DNA of 64,000 nucleotides, taken from positions 4,893,906-4,957,905 of the forward strand of contig OZ023199.1 of assembly GCA_963995505.1 (NCBI GenBank), written 5' to 3'. The notes below the pieces were generated by a model. The model was not told the DNA's origin. It made no database searches and saw only the letters and a program-made list of their open reading frames with translations. Position 1 is the first letter of the stretch; the number at the start of each line of letters is the position of its first letter. Both the position numbers and the translations under genes were made by a program. Source of the stretch: Hypericum androsaemum. Lineage: Eukaryota > Streptophyta > Magnoliopsida > Malpighiales > Hypericaceae. Shown piece by piece: positions 23,748-31,790 of this stretch.

Positions 23748-23926
23748 GGGACAAGTAGCATGTGGAGGGATGGGTTGGATGCCAAAGTTGAAGTGACATA
23801 AAATAGCTAGGGGGACAAGTAGCATGTGGAGGGATGGGTTGGATGCCAAAGTTGAAGTGACATAAAATAGCTATGGGACAAGTAGCATGTGGAGGGATGG
23901 GTTGGATGCCAAAGTTGAAGTGACAT
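23748..23926. repeat. Tandem repeat, about 64 bp, three units
   Basis: Units begin at 23748, 23812 and 23875, each starting GGGACAAGTAGCATGTGG; the last is partial. They lie between the transposase start and the partner gene of the Harbinger element. Confidence 0.85.
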
Positions 23927-24471
23927 TTCAAAAAAATAAGAACACATTACATAAAATAAGAACAAATTACATGAAATAAGAATAAATTACATAAAATAAG
24001 AACAATTCACATTCCAAACAAAACTGACATTAGGTAGCGCTTTATCGCTTCATCTTCCGGGGATAAGTGCTCTTTCGCAAGCAAAGTATTCAACATCACT
24101 TGATTCATCTTCATAGTCTTCATTTGAGCCTTTTTTTGTACTCGCTCCATTTTATTTTGCTCCTTTTGTTGCTCAAGTTCTATTCTCTTATTCAGTAATT
24201 CAATTTCATTATCTCGGGTGATTTCTTAAAGCATGAATTTATGAAGCAACTTCATCACCTGCCTTACTTTTTTCTTTTCTTTTTTTGGCAGCCTCTCTAC
24301 CCATAGGACGAGAAACTATTGATGATCTGCTGACTGGAGTTTCCGGGTTTGATGTGATTGAATATTCACCATCTTCAGTAGTCCTTGATCTTTTTGAGCT
24401 TCCCCACTTTTTACATGATCCTCTTCATTCTCCGGAGGAGAATATGTTGAATCATGAGCTAGTTGTAGTTG

Positions 24472-25079
24472 TCACTTAGGATGTTTACACATAACTTCAT
24501 TGAATACAGCCAAGTCACTAAACTTATTGTTGTTGCTCTTCTCTGCATAAATTGTTTGTGCTTTAGCCTCAACATCGGCTATGCTCATTCCGCTCTTTTT
24601 CTGAGTATATGCTTCCGTGTATGCACCAATCCACTTTTGTACACTTGCATTAAGTTGTTTAAAACAACCTTTCATAGATTCTATGTTTCTTTTGTGCATC
24701 TCTTCTGGATTTTTTGCTTGAGCCTGATGGTACAAAGCACTCACTCGTGCCCAGAGCGAGGCATCCTTCTGATTTTTTCCTCGCTGCTTATCTTCACTAA
24801 TGTAGATGAAAGATGACATTAGGACAGTGTCTTCCTTAACACTCCAAATTGTTGGTGGCGCTTTTCAGGTTTTTTGATGCCGTGCACATTGTGAGCAAAA
24901 TTTTGTGAAATATTTGGGGGGCTACGGTGTTCGTATATCAGAATTTGAGAAAGATTTGATGACAACTGGGAGTAAAAAATAGATTGAGAATTCGGATTGT
25001 CTTCGGAATTCGGAAAAGATGAAGGATTATAAGATCCAAATGGTTGAAAATTAGGGAAATTTAGATCATTTGGATCCAT
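24472..25079 (-). pseudogene. Harbinger ORF1, Myb/SANT-like protein, frameshifted
   Basis: The minus-strand reading starts at 25079 with an Asn/Pro/Ser-rich N-terminus (MDPNDLNFPNFQPFG). It changes frame near 24820 and continues through an EDTVLMSSFIYISED-type trihelix/SANT-like stretch with DASLWARV and the downstream CFKQLNASVQKWIGAY motif, ending at 24472. In PIF/Harbinger elements this partner binds the element ends and helps bring the transposase to the nucleus. One frameshift is needed to join the halves, so the gene is dead. Further minus-strand coding remnants may extend to about 24270. Confidence 0.75.
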
Positions 25080-25171
25080 AGTAGAAATAATATAACAAGA
25101 AAAATTAAGAAGATAGTATATAGTAAAAGAAAAGAGAATTTGAGATTGTGTGTAAAAATATGTTAATATTG

Positions 25172-25190
25172 GACTCTATTTATAGAGATT
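25172..25190 (-). promoter_or_regulatory. TATA-box candidate for Harbinger ORF1
   Basis: On the minus strand the run TATAAATAGAG lies about 95-105 bases upstream of the ORF1 start at 25079, a plausible core promoter. Confidence 0.45.
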
Positions 25191-25517
25191 TGAAAAATGC
25201 AAATTTTCATATAAATTATTTTTATTTTTTATCACAGATAATTCTAAATTTTTTTAACCACACAAATCATATCCGAAAAAAATTATGTGTATGAATAATA
25301 TTGTGCCAAGTGTAACTAAGTAGATAGTTTAGGAAACAAAAAAAATTTCACCACACAAAAAAATAATATTGTGCCAAGTGTAACTAAGTAGATAGTTTAA
25401 CCACACAAGTGTAACTTATTTGTACAAATTTTCCTTTTTTTTCTTTTTCCTGATTAGTGCATGCTTTCCACGCGCCAGGTCGAGGGGGCGGGAAGGACGC
25501 GGATGCGGATGGTCTTA

Positions 25518-26312
25518 GTAGTTAGTACTATTCAAGCTTTCTGGGTAATTATTCAGGTAAAATGTATATTATATTACTCCTTGGAGAAATATTTATTATT
25601 TACAGCGAGAAATAATTGCGCATGCAACAATTGTATCAGTAAAATTACTCTCAGAACTTTGGTATTTGGTAAAATAGACGTCGGAGATTCAGTAGTTTAC
25701 TTTCTGATTTTATAACCTCTCTAATTTTTTATTATTATACTCTTGGGTCCCTCGCTAACGTCATCAATTAATTTTTTTTTAGCAAATGAAATGATCGTTA
25801 TACTCTCAAATTAAAATAAAATAAAATCAATCATCTTCCCTCTCTCTTCCCATGGCACTCTGTCTCTCTTCCAATCGAAACCTGAACACATGGAACTTTA
25901 ATTTCCTGCTGCTTTATTTTTTTTGTCTTTTTGCCAAGCAACATAAATCCCTGTTCTAGAATTACAAAAATTATACGAATCTACAACACCAAATCGACAA
26001 ATCCTGTTCAATGGGCTACAACGAAGCTATTGTCGGGAAAAAGTTTCTATTTCAATACGGAAGGAAAAAGATCTGCTGACGGTTCCAGTGGAATCAGGGC
26101 CTTTTGCAGGAGAGCCTTTTGTCTTTAGATAGCCTTTTTTGCTTGTTATCTTAGTTTTAGGATATTACTTTTCTGCTTGTAGTTAGTTTTAGTAGTTTAA
26201 TTTAGTTTTATCATTTTTAGTCTGTTACAGTAGCTATCGCGTATCCTGCCAGTTATCTTGTGGTCTTCTTTCGTGCGTGTATCGTGATCGTTTTAGTCCA
26301 GTAGCTATACAC
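25518..26312. other. Intergenic stretch without a supported gene
   Basis: AT-rich sequence with only short unrelated frames. It may include the upstream part of the gypsy relic that follows. Confidence 0.35.
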
Positions 26313-26486
26313 TGGTTCTTCAAGTTAAAGCGGGATTACGACCCTCCCCCATTCACGTACTTCGTGGATCTTTGCCGCCAGCGTTTTAGTCCTCCTACCC
26401 GAAGCAATCTTTAGGTCGACCTTGCTCGGCTACCATTTCCCGACATTGTGGAACAATACCAGGAGCAATTTTTCGAGGAGACCTAG
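26313..26486 (+). pseudogene. Ty3/gypsy-type gag fragment
   Basis: Read in one frame, about 57 codons show the retrotransposon-gag pattern: an aromatic start, DLCRQRFSPPTRSN, then ARLPF and EQYQEQF, the conserved spacing of the gag capsid segment. Two in-frame stops are present (one after the RSNL motif and one at 26484). No LTR or pol was found nearby, so it is an isolated relic. Confidence 0.6.
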
Positions 26487-26930
26487 GGTCTACAGTGTTT
26501 GTAGGGTTCGACCATTTAACATTTTACTTTTTGATAATTTTTACACACAAAATTAATTTTCATATAAAATTTAAATAAATTTATGACATCTGCTATATTA
26601 CACATCAATATTCAATATAAAATTGAAGAAATATTAAATTTTGCAATTTAATTTCAATGGTACAAATTTCTTCCTTTCGAATTTTAAGTACATAAATAAT
26701 TCAACAAAAAAATATATAAGTCGCCTTTTAGTGATCCGTCTTTCACGATGTCTTCTAAGCTTATAGGTTTTTAGGTTGTTGCGTGTTACTTTATCTCTTT
26801 TTTAACTTCTAATTGTGTGTATATATATTATCAATAGGGTCTAATAAGAGTCTAGGTGGAGTATAAATAGGGTAGAATCTAAAGTAGGGTAAATAGGTAA
26901 GGGTAGAATCTGAATTCATAAGATTCATAC

Positions 26931-27074
26931 CTTACCCTAGACTCTACTTCTAAACATGGACTCATACTCATACCCTACCTTACCCTAAACTCTACTTCTA
27001 AACATGGACTCACACTCATATCCTACATTACCCTAGACTCTACTTCTAAACATGGACTCATACTCATACCCTAC
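26931..27074. repeat. Tandem repeat, three 48-bp units
   Basis: Three consecutive 48-bp units, each holding ACTTCTAAACATGGACTCA, differing at a few bases. A diverged half-unit in inverted orientation (AGGGTAGAATCT) lies just upstream. Confidence 0.85.
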
Positions 27075-27161
27075 CTTAGAGCCAGTCAAAGTCAACATAT
27101 CCTAGACCCATAGGCTAAGGGTAGGATCCGACTTACAGAGTATGGATATTTATGCCATCCT

Positions 27162-27528
27162 TGTTAGGAATTCAGCAACTTCGAGGACAAAATGCGCAAA
27201 GAACACGACATAAGAGATTACATGGTTCGGTCTAAAGCCTACGTCCACGGGAAGAAATGAGAACTTTTATTGATGGATCCAAGTCACAAAGCCATACAAA
27301 ATCCTTGGGTAACACGTCCTTATTAATAGACAAACCCTTGGAGTACAAAAAACCTATCTATGTCATCATAGGAGTCTAAAACAAGAGTCCGAGCAAAACA
27401 GAAAAGGGCTATCAGTACCACCTAGCGGTCGCTAGGGGCCTAGCAGCCTCTAGGTCCTCAGAAACCCAACTTTTTGTAACACCACCTAGCAGTCGCTAGG
27501 GGGCTAGCGGTCGCTAGCTCACCCAACA
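27162..27528 (-). repeat. 3' LTR of second non-autonomous copy, with palindrome cluster
   Basis: It is related to 4728-5016 but 78 bp longer. The AGGAAT microsatellite of the other copy is replaced at about 27415-27520 by repeated CTAGCGGTCGCTAG-like near-palindromes. Confidence 0.8.
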
Positions 27529-28132
27529 ATCTCCACATTGGCGAGAAATTATCCCGTGCGAGGAACCATGAAGCTCCACCCGAATTTCAACAAACTCCAC
27601 CTTGATAAAACACCGCCCTATGAAGAACTTGGTAAAACACCGCCCCATGAAGAACGATGAGAACTTGAGAAACCAAACCGACTCTACCAACTCCACCTCA
27701 AACTATAGACAATCACCGTCATCAATACCATCTCAACTTTCCCTCCTCCTTTTATTTAATCACTTAGAGCCAGCCCCCAAGCTCGAGCCTCCGAGCTTGC
27801 TTGGCCTATTTCCTCCAAGATCTTTCGTACCTCAAGTAGCAAGTCCACATGTGGAAGCAACCCTATGACTAATAGACGCGCCCACTATATTTTGATCAAC
27901 TCCATACTCTGCAACCTCGAACTGCTTTTCCGCTGGACCTTCTTTTCTCAAACCAATGCGACTTGCCATAGCATACAACAGACAACTTTTTATTCCACCA
28001 AGTAGAACCCTCGACATACCACGAACTCCATCGTTCGGCCTTGTGTGAGATACCTAATTCGCCTGTAGTGCTACCAATGGCTTCACATGCCCAAAACAAA
28101 ACCTATCCAATACCTTTGACGTGCGCGTCCCT

Positions 28133-29493
28133 TTAAACAACCATAGCGGGGCCAGCTAACAATGCTTCTCCGAGATAACCATGGCGGGGCCAGCTAACAA
28201 TGCTTCTCCGAGACAACCATGACTCCTTGCTAACCATGCCTCTAAGAAATAACCATAGCATGTTATCCATGTCTTCGCAAATCCCAACTGCACTCAAACC
28301 ATTCATTTTAAGCCTTTGCTCCCTCATACGAAGCAACCTCATATGACCTGAGCTTTTTCCCTCTCCATCGAAACCCAAAGATGTGACTCCACCTACAACA
28401 GTGCCCCCCACTAACCTGTAGGTATTTCTTGCATCTCTTTCGCCCTTCATCACCACCATAGTAGCCTTCTCCATATTAGATAGCCCGCACACAATCTTAT
28501 AGCCATACCCACTACAATCCAAGGCTCCTAATGAGATCAAATTCTTCTCCAACTTCAGAACATGCCTAACCCCACACAACTTCACCATGACACCATCCCA
28601 CATATTGATCATGATATCACCTATATCAGTGATTCTACAAGTAGAACCATCACCCATAGTCACCATACCTGAATCAACGAACTTGTATGTGTCAAACCAC
28701 CCTCTCTTGGGCATCATGTGAAAGGAACAAGCGCTATCCAAAATCTGAAAATCAAAATGCTTTGGATCTCACAAAACAGAAAGACAGTCACCATCCGACC
28801 CGTTTGAATAAGAGGCCACATTCTTGGAACCCAATCCTTTGAACCTCTTTGACCTCGACCTGGATCCTCTTCCATCTTCACTACGACCACCATGGCTAAC
28901 CCTCACAATCAGCCATTCCATTCATTCATCACCAATTTTTCTCCTTTGATAAAACCCTAGCGGAGTACTTGTGATCTCCTCCAACACCAGGGACTCCTTC
29001 CCCCAAGTTAAGGTTGTAGCCAAATTCTCGTAGGAACCCGATAAGAAATTCAGAGCAACAATGCCTTATTTTCTTCCTCGAACTTCACATTAACCTTTCT
29101 CAAGTCGCTCACAAGTTGACTAAAACTATTAATGTACTGGCTCAAATCTGAGCCCTCCTTCATCTTGAGCCTGCACAATCTTTTCTTACGATAAAATTTG
29201 TTCGACAAAGACTTAGACATATATATTGCCTCCAATTTCATCCATACCTCAGCTGGTAACTCCTCATCCGTGACGTGATACATCACATCGTCCGCCAAAT
29301 ACAAGCGAATTATCGCCACCGCCTTGGCCCCCATCTCCTTCCACTCTTGGTCCTCCATCTTCTCGGGCTTTTTCTCCTAGAGCGCGATGACCATCCCTTA
29401 TTGCACGAGGAGATCCTTGACACACCTTTGCCATAACCCAAAATTTGATGATCCATCAAACTTCACAAGAGCAAACTTTGTGCCGTCCGACAT
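28133..29493 (-). pseudogene. Gag and protease remnants of second non-autonomous copy
   Basis: The minus strand starts with an ATG at 29493 and a copia gag (ALVKFDGSSNFGLW, then LADDVMYHV and LEAIYMSKSL). It carries stops near the start and loses frame after about 29050. A second frame at 28133-28741 has the protease motif MDSACSFHM with GDGSTCRITDIG and KNLISLGALD, the usual start of the protease and the strand leading to gag-pre-integrase. Downstream of that the sequence no longer resembles copia pol. No functional product is expected. Confidence 0.75.
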
Positions 29494-29639
29494 CCTCCAA
29501 CCTTAGCTCTGATACCATTTGTTAGAAATTTAGCAACTTTGAGAACAAAACGCGTAAAGAATACGACACAAGAGATTTCATGGTTCGGCCTAATGCCTAC
29601 ATCCACGGGGAGAAAGGAGAACTTTTATTTATGAGGTCA

Positions 29640-31116
29640 GAATTAAAGAGTTTGTCTCGAATGAGGTCGATGAACAAACTGATTCAGATTGGGCTTATGG
29701 TTGTTTGGATATGCATTGTGAGAATTTGGAGGATGATTTAGCTAGTGTTGCAGAGAATGGTCGGTCTGATCTTATGTTGCAGAGAATGGTCGGTCTGATC
29801 TTGTGTTGCAGGTAGTGCCTGATGATGCTTTGGTTGAAACAGTTGGTTTGGTGGTGCATGCTGTAATAGGTGATGTTGTGCAAGAGATTGTTGACGAGGT
29901 GGAGGAGAGGCAGTTGCTTCACACAGCGGATGCTGCAGCTGCTGATAGCAGGCAACCTTTCGATGCTGTTGCTGATTTATTGGTTGGAGAGTCGCTCTCG
30001 GCTTTAAATGATTCTGCAATTTTGGTGGTTGCAAGCCCTACTGAGATGCGGGAAGATGAGAAGTTTGATTTGGTGATTGTGCAACAAGATGTTGGTGTTG
30101 CTTGTTTGCAGGATGTGCATCCTTTTGAGGCTCCTCTTAAGGTTGTCCTTTGTGCTGCTTCTACTGTTGCGCCTTTGGTGGATGGGAAGGGATCTCCTCC
30201 AGTTGATGCCCCTCCAGGTTGTGTTCTGCCCTCTTCGGGTGATCTACAGCTCGACGTTGATGGCTCTCATGTCGTGGTGGCCGATTTAGATGATTCGCTG
30301 CTGCTAGATGTGCTTTCCAATAAGATTCTACAGCTACTTGCTGCTAGGGTCGAGGTTGCACCTGGTAGGCCTTCTGGTGGGGCTATCGGCGGTCTGGAAG
30401 GGGAGCTGAGTGGTGTGGTTACTGGTGTTTTGGAGGGAGAGCAGTGTGGTGTGGATGCAGCTGCTGTAGTTTTGGAAGCAGGGTTGCAACAAATCGTTGT
30501 GGCTAGTGCTTCAGACGGTTTGGTTGTGTTGCAGCCACCAGCAATGCGGTCAAGTGCCACTGCTTCGGTTCTGGAGGTTCCCCTGGTGACTCCGACGCGG
30601 TCAAGCACCCGAGAAAGAAAGCTCACCAGCAAAGCGGCAGCCCTAAAGAAGATTCTGTTACGTAAAGTAAAGATTAAACCTCCATCCCTGCCTTTGGTTG
30701 AACAAGCTACTCTGCCTTCCGTTATCGATCCTGTGGTTCCGGAGGTTAGTGATGATGCGCGAGCTGAGGAGCAAGCGACTGAGGCTTTGAACACCGCCTT
30801 GAAAGTGGGTCTTACTTTGGTGGAAGACTATTCAACGACTCTTCTACGATACAAGGATTCGACGCTTGGAATTGACCGAGTCAAGCGCTTTGACCCTCCT
30901 TGATGTTTGGATGTGGTTCATCATGCTTTTAGGAGTTTTGGGAAATTTTTGGGGCGTATAAACTGTGAGATTTTGGTGCATACTAGAGAACGTCTATCAT
31001 CGTTTAGCCCTGACAGGCATTTTTCTAGTACCTATGGAGCTGTATTTCGGTACAGTCTGGTGTAATACTTTGGTATTTTTCTGAGAAGTAATATAACTTT
31101 TACCTTTTAAAAAAAA
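29640..31116 (+). mobile_element. Possible LINE-like retroposon fragment ending in an A run
   Basis: It begins abruptly at the break in the LTR at about 29634, carries a single long frame, and ends in AATATAACTTTTACC followed by a short A run at about 31108-31116. That tail is typical of plant LINEs. I found no target duplication hugging the ends. No endonuclease or reverse transcriptase is present. Confidence 0.4.
29803..30903 (+). CDS. Hypothetical 366-residue Ala/Val-rich protein, possibly LINE ORF1-derived
   Basis: An uninterrupted frame of 366 codons, acidic in its first two thirds and basic near residues 270-300 (RSSTRERKLTSKAAALKK). It has no zinc knuckle, signal peptide or membrane segment that I can see. 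The C-terminal part, ending in a segment with ALNTALKVGL, recalls the linker between the ORF1 region and the endonuclease in plant LINEs, but the match is by memory and weak. The frame is open further upstream in part, so the true start is uncertain. It could be an element-derived fragment kept open by chance or a real gene. No neighbour suggests a function. Confidence 0.35.
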   Translation: MLQVVPDDALVETVGLVVHAVIGDVVQEIVDEVEERQLLHTADAAAADSRQPFDAVADLLVGESLSALNDSAILVVASPTEMREDEKFDLVIVQQDVGVACLQDVHPFEAPLKVVLCAASTVAPLVDGKGSPPVDAPPGCVLPSSGDLQLDVDGSHVVVADLDDSLLLDVLSNKILQLLAARVEVAPGRPSGGAIGGLEGELSGVVTGVLEGEQCGVDAAAVVLEAGLQQIVVASASDGLVVLQPPAMRSSATASVLEVPLVTPTRSSTRERKLTSKAAALKKILLRKVKIKPPSLPLVEQATLPSVIDPVVPEVSDDARAEEQATEALNTALKVGLTLVEDYSTTLLRYKDSTLGIDRVKRFDPP

Positions 31117-31302
31117 GTGTGGGTTCGTCAGAAAAATGACATCTTCCGGCGACAGGGACCGGGAGTAGGGTAAAATCAAATACAGGGGATGATAAAATAA
31201 TTTTTGGAAACTTAGAGACCGAGAGGTAAGACGACTATACCCCAGAGACCAGAACGTAATTTTCCCCAAAAAATTTAGACACCTGATTGGGCAAAAACCC
31301 AC

Positions 31303-31790
31303 CATGTGTCTGGTAAGCTAAACCTTTATATATGCGGATACCAACTTGATTCTTTACTTTAATAATAAGGTACGAGAAAATTGAATTCTCGACTCTTAAA
31401 AAATTGTCGAACGGTAGTTTCGCAATCATAAGATTATATCTCTCTTCCTCTCGTCGCTCTCGCCTCACACACAGTCTCAGTCCCTAAGGTAATTACTATT
31501 AGAAGGCTATCCGAGTCTAATTCAATATTAATGGCTTCTTCCCAAAAGGACATAGCTGGTAGGACTTCAAGTTCAGATACCAAACACAAACCATGTGCAT
31601 GTGTCTGGTAAGCTAGACCTTTATTTATGCGTATACCCACTTGATTCTTACTTCAATAAGTTCAGAAAATTTTGGACTCTCAAAAAATTTGTCTTGAGTC
31701 CAAAAAAAAAAATTTTACAGTCTCAGTCTCTGAGGTAATTAAAAGGCTATCCGAGTCTAATTCAATAGTAATGGCTTCTTCCCAAAAGGA
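31303..31790 (+). repeat. Tandem duplication of promoter, leader and start codon of ankyrin copy B
   Basis: Unit 1 (about 31303-31550) and unit 2 (about 31599-31790) both contain CATGTGTCTGGTAAGC, a TATA-like ACCTTTATATATGCG or ACCTTTATTTATGCG, AGGCTATCCGAGTC and then ATGGCTTCTTCCCAAAAGGA. The first ATG (31531) opens a frame of about 22 codons that ends in a stop near 31597, so only the second (31771) leads to the protein. Confidence 0.85.

Larger units (their letters stand above)
21997..25514 (-). mobile_element. Full-length PIF/Harbinger DNA transposon, both genes decayed
   Basis: The terminal inverted repeats read GACCACCAGCATCCGC at the left and, on the other strand, GACCATCCGCATCCGC at the right. 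The flanking trinucleotide is TTA on both sides (21994-21996 and 25515-25517), the target duplication typical of PIF/Harbinger. Inside are a transposase (22380-23681) and a Myb/SANT-like partner protein (24472-25079), both on the minus strand. The left subterminal region is duplicated in tandem (about 22003-22075 and 22088-22160). Confidence 0.92.
27162..29634 (-). mobile_element. Second copy of the reverse-transcriptase-less copia family, 5' truncated
   Basis: The plus-strand left LTR is 27162-27528 (367 bp, TGTTAG...CAACA) and the right LTR starts at 29520 but breaks off near 29634. On the minus strand the primer site TGGTATCAGAGC sits just inside the right LTR (about 29505-29518), and the purine tract adjoins the left LTR. 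The interior (27529-29519) holds gag and protease-region remnants but no reverse transcriptase, as in the nested copy at 4728-6695. It keeps about 600 more interior bases than that copy. The right LTR is cut where the LINE-like sequence begins. Confidence 0.85.

Noticed and set aside
23650..23931. 93-codon minus-strand frame with repeated HFNFGIQPIPPHATCP
   Set aside because: It only translates the 64-bp tandem repeat in the Harbinger element.
26931..27074. CRISPR-like array
   Set aside because: The repeats are contiguous without spacers, in a plant genome; it is an ordinary tandem repeat.
29630..31135. Target duplication GTCAGAA flanking the LINE-like fragment
   Set aside because: The right copy is not next to the A run (about ten bases lie between), so it is probably chance.
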